64,000 nucleotides of DNA from Bacteroidota bacterium (GCA_023386555.1 JAEWJK010000014.1:124001-188000); one strand, 5' to 3'; positions 49,956 to 60,461 are shown, numbered from the stretch's first letter. The notes: generated by a model from the letters alone, not told the origin. Numbers and translations: made by a program.

Positions 49956-51974
49956 ATGAAATTAGTAAACACCATTGTTTTCCTTTTACTCTGCTTTTAT
50001 TGCATAGCCCAGGATACATCAACAACAGTATTAGAAGATGTAATTGTAAAAGCTTACGGGTTAAATAAAAAACAGACTACAGCAGCAGCTATTAATGTCA
50101 TCAATCGTTCTGCAATGGATCGGTACCCAGATGTATCAATAGTAAATGCTATCAACTCATTCCCTGGAGTGGTAATGGAAGAACGATCTCCCGGCAGTTA
50201 TCGATTAAATATCAGGGGCAGTTCTTTAAGATCTCCTTTCGGGGTACGTAATGTAAAAGTTTACTATAACAATATTCCTTTTACAGAACCTGGTGGAAAC
50301 ACTTACCTAAATGCATTGGGTGTTCATAATTTTCAATCAATAGAAATAATTAAGGGACCAGGCAGTAGTATGTATGGTGCAGGAACAGGTGGTGTAATGT
50401 TGGTTGAGGGATCAGATACAAGTGCTCATCTTGCTTCTTTAGGTTACAGTTATGGAAGTTATGATCTTCATTCTTTCCATGCTTCGTTAAACACATCCAG
50501 ACATTCTTTATCTGTTCAACACTTGCAAAGTGATGGATTCCGTGAACATACATCTTCAAAGAAAAGTATCATCACTTACAACGGATCTTTTATAAAGAAT
50601 GGAAAACACCAGCTTAGATTAACAGCACTTTTTACTGATCTGTTTTATCAAACACCAGGTGGATTAACTCAATCTGAATTTCTTTTAGACCCACGAAGAT
50701 CAAGACCAGCATCAGGAATATTTCCTTCTGCACAACAGGCAAAAGCTGCCATTTATCAAAATAATTTACTTACAGGATTAGATTATCACTCAATAGTTAG
50801 CAAATCAATTTCACAAACATCCGTCATCTATTTTGCCTATAACACACTGGAAAATCCAGCGATTCGTAATTATGGCAAAAACACTGAACCACATTTTGGA
50901 GGAAGAAGTCATTTTACTTTTTCACAGAGAAAGAATGAGTTGGAATATAAGATTGATGCAGGTGCAGAGCTTCAACAGAACCTTAATCGTATAAAAGTAT
51001 TCAACAATAATAATGGCGAATCTGGAGTATTGCAAACAGATGATAAAGTGCATACACAACAATACCTTGCTTTCATACAAGCACAGTTAGCTTTCAGAAA
51101 ATGGATTGCAACAGCAGCAGCCAGTTTAAACCACATGCAGGTGCAATTTAAACCTGTATATCCTGCCAGCACAATTCATCAGACAGCTTCATTTAGCAAT
51201 GGTTTTGCACCAAGAATATCATTGCTGAGAAGATTTAATCGTATATCAATTTATGCAGCACTCGAGAAAGGCTTTTCACCACCTTCGGCATCAGAATTAC
51301 TACCGAGTGGAAGTCCTTTAAATCTTTCGCTGAGAGCAGAAGCAGGATGGAACAAACAAGTTGGTATCAGAGGTTTAATACTACAGAATGTTTATGTTGA
51401 TATGAATCTCTTCTTCTTTTCATTAAATAACACCATCGTTCAACGACGTGATGCAGCTGGTGGTAATTATTTTATTAACGGAGGAGCAACAACGCAAAAT
51501 GGTTTAGAAACTTCCATTAACTGGAGATTATTTACAAAGTCAACAAAAGTAAACCAGGCAATGTTGTGGATCAATCATACATGGCATTCATTTCATTATC
51601 GGAATTTTAAACAACTGAATAATGATTACTCAGGAAATCAGTTACCAGGTAATGCACCACATATTGCATCAGCAGGATTTGATCTTTTACTGCAAAAAGG
51701 ATTTTCTGCAAATGCTAACTGGTACTATAGCGATCGTATTTTTTTGAATGACGCTAATAATAACATTGCTAACTCCTATCATCTTCTGCGATTGAAATTC
51801 GGATATTCATTCAACCATAGAAGATCAACTATACACCTTTACTTAGGTGGTGATAATCTCTTAAACCAAACATACAGTAACGGAAATGATATTAATGCTG
51901 CAGGTGGCAGATATTATAATGTTGCAGCAGGAAGAAATTATTTTGTACAAGTAAAAATTTATATTAAGAAATGA
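49956..51974 (+). CDS. TonB-dependent outer-membrane receptor
   Basis: A 672-residue receptor. Signal peptide (MKLVNTIVFLLLCFYCIAQ), short N-terminal TonB-box-like VLEDVIVKAYG, plug domain about 45-150 (INSFPGVVMEERSPGSYRLNIRGSSLRSPFGVRNVKVYYNN region and IEIIKGPGSSMYGAGTGGVM), then a beta-barrel to the end (VQVKIYIKK). There is no N-terminal CarboxypepD-like domain, so it is not a SusC-type. Receptors of this shape usually take up iron complexes or vitamins. No partner lipoprotein is adjacent. Confidence 0.93.
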   Translation: MKLVNTIVFLLLCFYCIAQDTSTTVLEDVIVKAYGLNKKQTTAAAINVINRSAMDRYPDVSIVNAINSFPGVVMEERSPGSYRLNIRGSSLRSPFGVRNVKVYYNNIPFTEPGGNTYLNALGVHNFQSIEIIKGPGSSMYGAGTGGVMLVEGSDTSAHLASLGYSYGSYDLHSFHASLNTSRHSLSVQHLQSDGFREHTSSKKSIITYNGSFIKNGKHQLRLTALFTDLFYQTPGGLTQSEFLLDPRRSRPASGIFPSAQQAKAAIYQNNLLTGLDYHSIVSKSISQTSVIYFAYNTLENPAIRNYGKNTEPHFGGRSHFTFSQRKNELEYKIDAGAELQQNLNRIKVFNNNNGESGVLQTDDKVHTQQYLAFIQAQLAFRKWIATAAASLNHMQVQFKPVYPASTIHQTASFSNGFAPRISLLRRFNRISIYAALEKGFSPPSASELLPSGSPLNLSLRAEAGWNKQVGIRGLILQNVYVDMNLFFFSLNNTIVQRRDAAGGNYFINGGATTQNGLETSINWRLFTKSTKVNQAMLWINHTWHSFHYRNFKQLNNDYSGNQLPGNAPHIASAGFDLLLQKGFSANANWYYSDRIFLNDANNNIANSYHLLRLKFGYSFNHRRSTIHLYLGGDNLLNQTYSNGNDINAAGGRYYNVAAGRNYFVQVKIYIKK

Positions 51975-52039
51975 AATTAATAATGAACGTACATTCCAAT
52001 TAACTGCTTTCAAGAATTTCGCTTGAAATAGTTAACATA

Positions 52040-52064
52040 AAAGCCCGACATTTAGTCGGGCTTT
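52040..52064. terminator. bidirectional terminator between convergent genes
   Basis: Perfect 10-bp stem AAAGCCCGAC / GTCGGGCTTT with a 5-base loop ATTTA. T runs are short on the plus strand and four T on the minus strand. It serves the TonB receptor gene and the minus-strand gene ending at 52085. Confidence 0.85.
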
Positions 52065-52084
52065 GCAATTTTGTATTTTAGATA

Positions 52085-52675
52085 CTATTCTGCGTTTATC
52101 TCTTTCAGAGAAATGCCCCAACCAAGATCCATCTTTAAAATAAGTGGATCTTTTGCATTATCCCATATCCAATATTGATAATCATTGGCAGCTTTAATAT
52201 GAAGTGCTTTCAACTTTACTTCTTCACCATTCACCATTGCATTAAAATCTACTGTACCTGTTAATGTATATTCATCTGCTTTGAATGCACCCATACCTTG
52301 TGCATTACCAATTATAGTTTTACCGCTGTTCTTTATCTCATTAAACACTTTTTTACTTACCCATACAGTTGTTTCAGTATTCAAGGTTCTGTCGGCTCCA
52401 TTAAAATAATTCTGTTGATTAATGGCTGTTTTCATCGCTTCTTCTGTAACAGTTACTGTAGCTTCCATTCCACCACCCATAGTGAGGTTATACTTAAATA
52501 CCAGGTCTGGACTTTTTTTCTGTACATCCACTACGAACTGGTATTTCTGTCCCCTGAAATCAACGTTATAAGCCAGCTGACTATTCACTTTGATCTCTTC
52601 CAGGTCAGAATAACGGGTAGAAGGCATGAATGCTGTAAGAGTACCAATCACACATGCAATTAATAGTAGTTTCAT
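52085..52675 (-). CDS. secreted protein of unknown function, linked to the caspase-like gene
   Basis: A 196-residue exported protein from the ATG at 52675 (MKLLLIACVIGTLTAFMPSTRYSD, signal peptide); the longer frame to 52762 runs into the upstream gene's coding end. The mature part is beta-rich (LAYNVDFRGQKYQFVVDVQKK, FKYNLTMGGGMEATVTVTEEA, TTVWVSKKVFNEI). No family is recognised. It follows the WD40-caspase gene by 25 bases on the same strand, so the two are probably one operon. Confidence 0.7.
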   Translation of the reverse strand: MKLLLIACVIGTLTAFMPSTRYSDLEEIKVNSQLAYNVDFRGQKYQFVVDVQKKSPDLVFKYNLTMGGGMEATVTVTEEAMKTAINQQNYFNGADRTLNTETTVWVSKKVFNEIKNSGKTIIGNAQGMGAFKADEYTLTGTVDFNAMVNGEEVKLKALHIKAANDYQYWIWDNAKDPLILKMDLGWGISLKEINAE

Positions 52676-52700
52676 TGAGTAGGTTTTAGTTATTTTAAAT

Positions 52701-55700
52701 TTACCATATTCTGAAAATGTTTTTTGTGTTCTCCTGCCGTTCATTTGGCTTTTGCATACCATTGGTTAAGGTTTCTACCTGCTTTGCAACATAACTGCTC
52801 AATTCATCAATTGTAATATCTCCATCTTTATTCAAATCGGCAGCTTTATTTTTCAAACCATTAACTAATGCATAAGTGAAAACACCATTATTCCATTTCT
52901 CATCTTCATAAGCATATCCTGTTCCTGCTGCCGCAGAGATAACAATTGCCCCTGAATTTTTACTAAAACTATTAAACATTTCCTGCATCTGCTCAAATGT
53001 ACTTCCCAGGTCTTTTGATTCTTTTACTTTTCTTCCACCAGTTTGGTTCACTTTAATAGTGCTTCTTGCACCTGCTACTACATTGCCTGTAGAGATATCT
53101 TTCACTAAAGTTTTATCAACTTCTCCACTATGACAAGCATCCATGAACATTACTTTACGTAAAGGTTTGATGTTATCAAGCAATCCTTCCAATTCAGCAT
53201 ATGAAATACCTCCGACAGAAGGATTTGAAAAATCAACAGGATGAGTACCATACCAGAAAGTGTAGTTATTATCTAACATGCCATGGCCTGAGAGGTAAAC
53301 CATCACCATATCTTCTTCCTTTGCCCTTACCAGTGAATCTTTCAATGATAAAATATTTTCCCTTGTTACAGCTTCATCAAATAACACATAGTCGTACACA
53401 TTTGCAAACTGGGAAGGAAAGCCAAGTGTTTTTTTACCATCTTTCTTCCAAATGTTCAAAAAATCTTTACCATCTTTTACAGCAAGTTTAAGGTTCATAG
53501 AAGAATCAAGGTAACTCGAAACAGATATTACAATAACATACATATCTGGTCTTTTAGTTACCGCAGGTTTATGACTTATCCTGACAGTATGTTCTGCAGA
53601 TGCTACACCCTCTTCACCATAAACTTTTACCGCTATATTATTAATACCTCTCGACAAAGTAACATCCACATCTTGTTTTTCTATTTGACCATTCTTTACC
53701 TCGATTGAAAAGCCTTTACTTCCATTTACCGGTACACCATTTACTGTTACAAACAACATTCGTCCTGTAGTATTTATAGCAGAAACATTTACATTCAACC
53801 TTATAGTTTTTTCACTGGTTAGCGTGGGAAGTTCATCTTCGTTTTCAATAGATACTTCAATTTTCTTTGAGAGATCAAATGTTGCTGATTTTACCAGTCC
53901 CTTCATTTTCTTACCGTGTAACTCTGTAAATAATTCAATCAACTCTTTGCTAGACATACCTATCTTCTGCAACACTTGTTGAGGTTGGTTCAGGTAAAGA
54001 TCATATTGTTCCGGCTGCAACACCTGTTCTTTATTCTTCAAAATAATTCCTGCTGCTCCGGCTTTTGATCGTTTATAAAAGCCGGCAGAATCTGTAATGA
54101 TATATCCGTGATTCTTCAGCACCATTAATGTTGCAATCGGTTTAAGTGTTTCATCATGTCTTAGCTTGATAGTTCCATCGTAAGATGCTGTGATCAATAA
54201 ATGTTTATCATGCAGGTGTATCATTTCAAAAACATAATCATTGTGATCTTTTACAGTGGTGGTCACTTTCCCTGTTTTAATGTTCATCTTCAACACTCTT
54301 GCATCGGATGTACCTACGAAAATATTTTCATCATCAGCAAATAAAAGAGCAGTAGCATCACCAATTTTATTTCCATGCGGCTGAACAAAATAATTTGCGG
54401 TTTGCGCTGCATTATTAACTGACCATTGTTTCAATACACCAGGTTCATTGATAAGATAAAATGCTTCGCCCATTGCAGAAGCTGGAACATGAATGATCTC
54501 TTTGTTATTGGTATCGGCCGGAAGTTCGGGCAATGAATACACATGATGTGATGCAGAGATGAGATGATTGCCATCATTACTGAACACAGCATCCAGATTA
54601 GTAAACAATGCTCTTCTTTGTGCATCAAGTGTGGCTACTGCTTTTTTGTTCAGATCAAACAGCCAAATATCTGTACCAAGCACAGCTACATATTTATTAT
54701 CTGGAGAGAATACCATTTTGGGTATTTCATATTGTCTGTTTTTACCCAAATGCAGCTGCGTTTCAATCACAATATTAAAACTCTCATCTGCATCAAAAAC
54801 ATAAAATCCCTTGTTCTCAGATATTACAGCAAGATACCTGTCGTTATTACTAAACATACTAGCATTAGAGATCATCATCATACTACCAGGAATAAAACCT
54901 TCATTATCTGGATACTTGTTATCATATATCTGCAGTAAATCTCTTTCGTTACGAACAGTATATCTGCCGTTATGACTAATGGTGAACCCTGATTCCTTTT
55001 CGTTGTTGTAAAACTTATCTTCTACTGACTTAGCTCTGCCTACTCTCAAATTCCAGTTCTTGAAGCCATTATCATATTCCACCATTAATGAGCTATCACC
55101 CGAGAGCCACATTTTTTTAGGAATAGCCACTTTGCCTTCTAGTGAAAAACGAGGCTCAACATTACCGGCTTTATAAATATTCACCATATTATCGCTAGGT
55201 ATGGCAAGAAGTTTCGCTGTAGAATTGTATTGGAACCGGTAAGCTTTATAATTCAATTTTACCGGTTGCATGTCAGTTAACAAAACCCGTGTGAGGGTAT
55301 CAGACTGATTTGAATACACAATCGTTTTATCATCTACCCACTGAATACTTTGCTGGTGTGGTGTGATAGACATATCGAAGTCTGGGACCTTCATTACATG
55401 TCTTGCAGATGCAACATCAAAAACTGCGAAAATACCAGGCTGTGGTTGATCGTTCACATAATGACTTGCAGTACCTGCAGCAAGATATTTTCCATCTGGT
55501 GAAAGTTGAAGTTCTGTTATCTCATCATCAAAATCCGCTATCAGTTTCCAATATTGTTTACTAATATTATTAAGATCCGTTGTATATATTGAGCCATTTC
55601 TGCATCCAAAATAAAGTGATCCATTGGCTGATACATTTAATCCCAACAGATCATCGGCAGCATATACCTGTTCTGTTTTTCCTGTTTGCCATTCGCATTT

Positions 55701-56114
55701 CCAGAGTGAGAAATCTCTTGATGTTGCCAGAAGATATTTTCCATCGGCACTGAAAGCAACAGAAGATGCTGCATACTTAAAAGGTACCCAACGCTTCAAT
55801 ACTTTACCACTATTCATATCAAGTAATACGATAGAATTATCTCCACCACCCGATAATAAATAATCTTCATTAATTGAGAGTGCCATGCAGGTTACGCCAT
55901 CCTGTTCTGTTTGGAATGATCTTGTTTGCCAGCCATTCTTCAACTCCCACTCTAAGATTCTACCATCTGATCCAGCTGTGAGTAGGGCATTTTTTTTCTT
56001 TTGAAATAGTTGGAAAGTAATATTACCGGTATGGCCTGACTGTACAACCATTTCTACCTGTGCATGAACATCAACAGCAAAAATTGCTGCCAGCAACAAA
56101 ATTAGGATACGCAT
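52701..56114 (-). CDS. secreted WD40-repeat protein with C-terminal caspase (C14) domain and EF-hand loop
   Basis: A 1137-residue exported protein (signal peptide MRILILLLAAIFAVDVHAQ). Residues about 25-660 are WD40-like beta-propeller repeats (LLTAGSDGRILEWELKNG, LLSGGGDNSIVLLDM, LLITASYDGTIKLRHDET); about 745-850 an Ig-like domain; about 865-1060 a caspase/metacaspase domain with His944 in VYLSGHGML and Cys994 in FMDACHSGEV, both catalytic residues intact. Residues 1093-1104 (DLNKDGDITIDE) fit a complete EF-hand calcium loop. Predicted as a calcium-binding cysteine protease outside the cytoplasm with a propeller for binding partners; target unknown. Followed by a small secreted protein. Confidence 0.9.
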   Translation of the reverse strand: MRILILLLAAIFAVDVHAQVEMVVQSGHTGNITFQLFQKKKNALLTAGSDGRILEWELKNGWQTRSFQTEQDGVTCMALSINEDYLLSGGGDNSIVLLDMNSGKVLKRWVPFKYAASSVAFSADGKYLLATSRDFSLWKCEWQTGKTEQVYAADDLLGLNVSANGSLYFGCRNGSIYTTDLNNISKQYWKLIADFDDEITELQLSPDGKYLAAGTASHYVNDQPQPGIFAVFDVASARHVMKVPDFDMSITPHQQSIQWVDDKTIVYSNQSDTLTRVLLTDMQPVKLNYKAYRFQYNSTAKLLAIPSDNMVNIYKAGNVEPRFSLEGKVAIPKKMWLSGDSSLMVEYDNGFKNWNLRVGRAKSVEDKFYNNEKESGFTISHNGRYTVRNERDLLQIYDNKYPDNEGFIPGSMMMISNASMFSNNDRYLAVISENKGFYVFDADESFNIVIETQLHLGKNRQYEIPKMVFSPDNKYVAVLGTDIWLFDLNKKAVATLDAQRRALFTNLDAVFSNDGNHLISASHHVYSLPELPADTNNKEIIHVPASAMGEAFYLINEPGVLKQWSVNNAAQTANYFVQPHGNKIGDATALLFADDENIFVGTSDARVLKMNIKTGKVTTTVKDHNDYVFEMIHLHDKHLLITASYDGTIKLRHDETLKPIATLMVLKNHGYIITDSAGFYKRSKAGAAGIILKNKEQVLQPEQYDLYLNQPQQVLQKIGMSSKELIELFTELHGKKMKGLVKSATFDLSKKIEVSIENEDELPTLTSEKTIRLNVNVSAINTTGRMLFVTVNGVPVNGSKGFSIEVKNGQIEKQDVDVTLSRGINNIAVKVYGEEGVASAEHTVRISHKPAVTKRPDMYVIVISVSSYLDSSMNLKLAVKDGKDFLNIWKKDGKKTLGFPSQFANVYDYVLFDEAVTRENILSLKDSLVRAKEEDMVMVYLSGHGMLDNNYTFWYGTHPVDFSNPSVGGISYAELEGLLDNIKPLRKVMFMDACHSGEVDKTLVKDISTGNVVAGARSTIKVNQTGGRKVKESKDLGSTFEQMQEMFNSFSKNSGAIVISAAAGTGYAYEDEKWNNGVFTYALVNGLKNKAADLNKDGDITIDELSSYVAKQVETLTNGMQKPNERQENTKNIFRIW

Positions 56115-56208
56115 ATAACTAAGTTACTAACTAAAAAGGTAAAGGCTTTTTGAATACGATAGATATAATCTAACTAAGGAAAATTACGCCATCCTGTATT
56201 TTTATCAA

Positions 56209-57183
56209 ATGAGCAAACCGCATCACACGAAAAAAGGCTTCCAGAATCTTTCCCTAACACCTCAACTTACAGAAGGTTACTCAATGTTGAAAGTGATGAA
56301 AGATTTTTTCACAAGACCTAAAACCGTTGTTCCACCTAAACCAATACCCACAGTAGAAACTAATCTCAAAAACTATCATAGTCAAACGCCGTCCATCTTC
56401 TGGTTTGGTCATTCATCTTATCTTATTCATTGCAATGGCATCAATATATTGGTTGATCCTGTTTTCAGTGGTCATGCTTCACCATTCTCCTGGTACCTTA
56501 AAGCTTTTGAAGGAAGTGATGTGTATAAACCAGATGATATGCCTGCAATAGATATCATGATCATTACCCATAATCATTATGATCATCTTGATATCAACAC
56601 GATCAAGGCATTAGCACCGCAAACCAAACAGTTTATCATGCCACTGGGTGTAAGTAAACACCTTCAACACATAACTGCATTCAAAGAACGTTATACAGAA
56701 TTAGACTGGTGGGATACTATCAACTTCGCATCAAATATTCAAATTACCTGCACACCTGCCAGGCATTTTAGTGGAAGAGGATTAAAACGTAATGGCAGCC
56801 TCTGGGCCTCATTTGTATTGATGATAGATGAATACCGGATATTCATTGGCAGCGATTCCGGTTATGATGCTCATTTTTCTGAAATAGGCAAAGAATACGG
56901 ACCAATGGACATTGCTATTCTTGAATGTGGACAGTATAATGAAGCATGGCGATATATTCATACAATGCCTGAAGAATTGATTTCTATTGGCAAAGACCTG
57001 CAAAGCAAAATGCTTATGCCTGTACACTGGGCAAAATTTGCACTGGCATTGCATAGCTGGGATGAGCCTATACAACGTTTTGTAAAAGCTGCAAAAGCTG
57101 CGGGTGTTGCTTACACTACTCCAATGATCGGGGAAGCAGTTGTGTTGGATCATTCTTATCCCGCAAAAGAATGGTGGATGTAA
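56209..57183 (+). CDS. MBL-fold metallo-hydrolase (NAPE-PLD/UlaG-like)
   Basis: A 324-residue protein with the zinc motif HNHYDH at 121-126 (ITHNHYDHLD), a second metal region PARHFSGRG and SDSGYDAHFSEIG, and a C-terminal MPVHWAKFALALH. The leading WFGHSSYLIHCNGINILVDPVFSG is the standard first strand of the family. The closest characterised relatives are N-acyl-phosphatidylethanolamine phospholipase D-like enzymes and UlaG-like lactonases; the substrate here is unknown. No signal peptide. It is divergent from the caspase-like gene. Confidence 0.88.
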   Translation: MSKPHHTKKGFQNLSLTPQLTEGYSMLKVMKDFFTRPKTVVPPKPIPTVETNLKNYHSQTPSIFWFGHSSYLIHCNGINILVDPVFSGHASPFSWYLKAFEGSDVYKPDDMPAIDIMIITHNHYDHLDINTIKALAPQTKQFIMPLGVSKHLQHITAFKERYTELDWWDTINFASNIQITCTPARHFSGRGLKRNGSLWASFVLMIDEYRIFIGSDSGYDAHFSEIGKEYGPMDIAILECGQYNEAWRYIHTMPEELISIGKDLQSKMLMPVHWAKFALALHSWDEPIQRFVKAAKAAGVAYTTPMIGEAVVLDHSYPAKEWWM

Positions 57184-57278
57184 TGGTATATTCCTACTAT
57201 TTTCATTTGTAGTCTTTTAAAACATTTGTTTTAATCATTAAGCTGCTAATTTGCAGTATATCATTTATTTTTACCTTC

Positions 57279-57659
57279 ATGCCTATAAAAAAAGTGCTGC
57301 ATATTGACGATGATGAAGAAGATCACGAGATTTTTGCCAGTGCGCTATTAGAAGCAAATCCTGATGTTGAAGTTGTGTTTGCAGATAATGCCCGTGAAGC
57401 ATTAGAAACACTTGAGAATACTGAAAATCATCCTGACCTAATTTTCCTTGATTTGAATATGCCGGGTATGACCGGTCAGGAATTCCTGTTAGCAATAAAA
57501 AAACATCCGCAACTTAAAAATATACCTGTAAATATTCTTTCTACTTCTTCTCACAAACCAACAATTGAATTGGTAAAAGAACATGGAGCGAAAGAATTTA
57601 TAACAAAGCCAGATAACTACCAGGATATGGTAAACATTCTGAAAAAAGAACTGAACTGA
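57279..57659 (+). CDS. single-domain response regulator (receiver)
   Basis: A 126-residue receiver domain with no output domain. Phosphoacceptor Asp58 in LIFLDLNMPGMTG, the acidic pocket HIDDDEEDH near the N-terminus, the switch Thr/Ser in NILSTSSH and the conserved Lys in EFITKPDNYQ are all present. It precedes the multi-PAS histidine kinase by 49 bases on the same strand, so it is probably its partner or a phosphate sink. Such lone receivers often act as phospho-relay intermediates. Confidence 0.92.
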   Translation: MPIKKVLHIDDDEEDHEIFASALLEANPDVEVVFADNAREALETLENTENHPDLIFLDLNMPGMTGQEFLLAIKKHPQLKNIPVNILSTSSHKPTIELVKEHGAKEFITKPDNYQDMVNILKKELN

Positions 57660-57707
57660 ATTATCACATGTCTTATTATACCGCCCCCAATTGGTTAATA
57701 ATTAGAT

Positions 57708-60155
57708 ATGGAAATAAATAAAGAAAAACCAGGTCTGCAATTCTTGCAGCATTCTGGTGAAATGGGTGAACTAATGCGAAACCACAACTGGCAAAGTTCC
57801 AGTTTGGGTTCACCGGATCATTGGCCACTGAGCCTTCGAACTACAATAGGCATAATGCTACATTCTGCATTTCCTATGTTTCTTTTCTGGAAAAAAGAAG
57901 AGCTGATCTGTTTTTATAATGATGCATTCAGACCCAGCCTTGGCGTCAACGGAAAACATCCTGCTCTTGGAAAGCTAGCTAAAGAGGTCTGGCCGGAGAT
58001 ATGGGATTTTATTGGTCCTTTAATTGACCAGGTAATGACCACCGGTGAACCTGTTTGGTTTGAAGACCAGTTAGTGCCTTTTTATAGAAACGGGCAAACA
58101 GAAAACATTTATTGGACCTTCAGCTATAGTCCGGTTTACGGAGATGAAGGAATGATTGATGGTTGCTTTGTTACCTGTACTGAAACCACACCTAAAGTAG
58201 CCTTACTAAAAAAAATATCTGAATCTGAAGGCCGCTTTCAAAACTTGGTGAGAGAAGCATCTGTAGGAATTGTGGTGTTGAAAGGTGAAGAGATGAAAGT
58301 AGAGATCGTTAATGAAGCTTACGGCAGATTGATTGGCAGATCTGTAAAAGAATTGGAAGGTCAACCATTGTTTGATGTAATACCCGATGCCAGTGAATAC
58401 AAGCCAATACTCAACAACGTTCGTAGTACAGGTGAGCCCTTCATCATGTATGATGCACCCTACAAGGTAACAACAAAAGGTAAAGAAATAGAAGGTCTTC
58501 TAAACGTGGTGTATCAGCCTTATCGTGAAGCAGATGGTACCATCAGCGGAATCATGGCACTATGCCATGATGTATCAGACAGAATTGGTTTAAAAAGAAA
58601 GGCCGAAGAAACCGAGCACTTACTTCGCTCTATTGTAGAGAGTGCTCCTTTTCCAATTGGTGTGTATGTTGGCAGAGAAATGCGGATCAGCCTTGCCAAT
58701 AAAACAATCATGGATGTTTGGGGTAAAGGTTATGATGTGATCGGTAAAACGTATCATGAAATATTACCGGAACTAAAAGACCAGCAGATATACCAGCAGC
58801 TTGATGATGTTTATATGAATGGTACTTCATTTCATGCCCGTAATCAACGTGTAGACCTGGTAGTAGATGGTAAACTGCAACCGTTTTACTTCAACTATAG
58901 TTTTACTCCCATTTATGATTTAGATGGAAATATTTATGCCGTTATGAATACTGCTGCAGAAGTAACAGATATTGTTATTGCCAAGCAGAAAGTAGAACAA
59001 AGTGAACAGAATTTCAGGAACATGATATTACAGGCTCCTGTAGCCATGTGTATCTTAATGGGCCATGAACATGTGATAACACTGGCCAACCAGTTCATGA
59101 TAGATATATGGGGTAAACCTGAACAGCAGGTGATGAACAAGCCGGTTTTTGAAGCATTGCCAGATGCTAAAGAACAAGGGCTGGAAGCGATCATGAAAAA
59201 TGTTTATGAAACCGGAGAAGTATTCTATGCCAATGAAAGACCGGTTATTCTTGAACGCAATGGCATAATAGAAACGACTTACCAGAATTTTGTTTATCAG
59301 CCTTATAAAGATGTCCATGGAGACATACAGGGAATACTGGCCATATCGGTAAATGTTACTGAGCAGGTGATGGCAAGACAAAAGATTGAAGAGATCGTAG
59401 CTGCCCGAACAAGACAATTAGCTGAAGCCAATGCACATCTTGAAAGATCCAATGAAGAGCTTGCACAATTTGCATACATAGCTTCACATGATTTACAGGA
59501 GCCTGCAAGAAAAGTGGGCATTTTTATACAGATGCTGGAGAAACAATTAGGACAAACCGATGATCGCACTGCAGCATTTATAAGCAAGATCAAAAGCTCA
59601 TCTGAAAGAATGCTGCTTCTCATCAGGGATGTACTTGCTTATTCACAACTAACTTCAGAACCAACTGGATTCACACAGGTAAATCTCAATCAGGTAATTC
59701 AGGAAGTAATCAACGATTATGAATTGCGTATCGAACAAACCAATGCAAAGCTTAAGGTTAACGAACTGCCTGCTTTAAATGCTGTACCATTACAGATGTC
59801 GCAGCTTTTCGGCAACCTTGTTTTTAATGCACTTAAATTCATTAAACCTGGAGTTGCTCCTGAAATCATCATCAGTTGTACCAATGCTTCAGCAGAAGAT
59901 TTAGCAGATCATGACTTACCTAAGGGAGATTATCATCATATAACGGTAGCCGATAATGGTATTGGCTTTAACGAAGAAAAGGCTGAACAGATATTCAACA
60001 TTTTTCATCGCCTGCATGGTAAAAAAGATTATGAGGGAACAGGTATTGGTTTAGCAATGTGTAGAAAGATCGTACAGAATCATCATGGTGCTATTTATGC
60101 TACTTCAGGTGAACAAAAAGGAGCAACTTTTCATATTATCTTACCTAAAACATAA
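57708..60155 (+). CDS. multi-PAS sensor histidine kinase
   Basis: An 815-residue soluble kinase without clear membrane helices. Three to four PAS-like domains are visible (about 30-160, 165-290, 300-425, 430-555), each ending in the DISP-like YSPVYG / YQPYR pattern. A coiled linker (RTRQLAEANAHLERSNEEL) joins a HisKA domain with the phosphoacceptor at His594 in IASHDLQEPARKVGIF, then HATPase_c with NALKFIKPG, the VADNGIGFNEE G1 and GTGIGLAMCRKIV. The type resembles bacteriophytochrome-related kinases. It lies directly downstream of a lone receiver. Confidence 0.92.
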   Translation: MEINKEKPGLQFLQHSGEMGELMRNHNWQSSSLGSPDHWPLSLRTTIGIMLHSAFPMFLFWKKEELICFYNDAFRPSLGVNGKHPALGKLAKEVWPEIWDFIGPLIDQVMTTGEPVWFEDQLVPFYRNGQTENIYWTFSYSPVYGDEGMIDGCFVTCTETTPKVALLKKISESEGRFQNLVREASVGIVVLKGEEMKVEIVNEAYGRLIGRSVKELEGQPLFDVIPDASEYKPILNNVRSTGEPFIMYDAPYKVTTKGKEIEGLLNVVYQPYREADGTISGIMALCHDVSDRIGLKRKAEETEHLLRSIVESAPFPIGVYVGREMRISLANKTIMDVWGKGYDVIGKTYHEILPELKDQQIYQQLDDVYMNGTSFHARNQRVDLVVDGKLQPFYFNYSFTPIYDLDGNIYAVMNTAAEVTDIVIAKQKVEQSEQNFRNMILQAPVAMCILMGHEHVITLANQFMIDIWGKPEQQVMNKPVFEALPDAKEQGLEAIMKNVYETGEVFYANERPVILERNGIIETTYQNFVYQPYKDVHGDIQGILAISVNVTEQVMARQKIEEIVAARTRQLAEANAHLERSNEELAQFAYIASHDLQEPARKVGIFIQMLEKQLGQTDDRTAAFISKIKSSSERMLLLIRDVLAYSQLTSEPTGFTQVNLNQVIQEVINDYELRIEQTNAKLKVNELPALNAVPLQMSQLFGNLVFNALKFIKPGVAPEIIISCTNASAEDLADHDLPKGDYHHITVADNGIGFNEEKAEQIFNIFHRLHGKKDYEGTGIGLAMCRKIVQNHHGAIYATSGEQKGATFHIILPKT

Positions 60156-60461
60156 AATGCACTATTCACCCTTCAAAGTTTTAAATAGCCTGATTCTGAA
60201 CGATCATCATACCAATTGTAACAATTACTCTCGGCCGGGGAACCCTGTAATTGTTCTTTCGATTCTGAACTGAGAACGCATATCCTTATGCCATTGTTCA
60301 TGAAGTAAGTGAATGCACCAACTTCCATTATTAAAGAATTATAATAGACTTAAACCAATTCAATGCTGCTTCATAGCAGTGCTCCAGCATACATCTTTGT
60401 ACTCGCAACTAATATTTATATATACCCTTTTTATCTGCCGAAGCTGTATCACTGAAACATT
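60156..60461. other. intergenic stretch, possible leader or small RNA region
   Basis: No good coding frame is seen between the PAS kinase and the next operon. A CTGCT/AGCAG mini-hairpin occurs at about 60366-60379. CATCTTTG at 60392-60399 is a 7-of-8 match to TAnnTTTG and, if used, would start a short transcript ending at the terminator at 60462-60490. Confidence 0.4.

Noticed and set aside
52676..52762. Longer N-terminus of the 52085 gene
   Set aside because: It overlaps the end of the caspase-like gene and removes the signal peptide starting at 52675.
52701..56114. Gingipain or T9SS-secreted protease
   Set aside because: No T9SS sorting domain is seen at the C-terminus, which ends in an EF-hand-like and FRIW segment; the caspase motifs fit C14 better.
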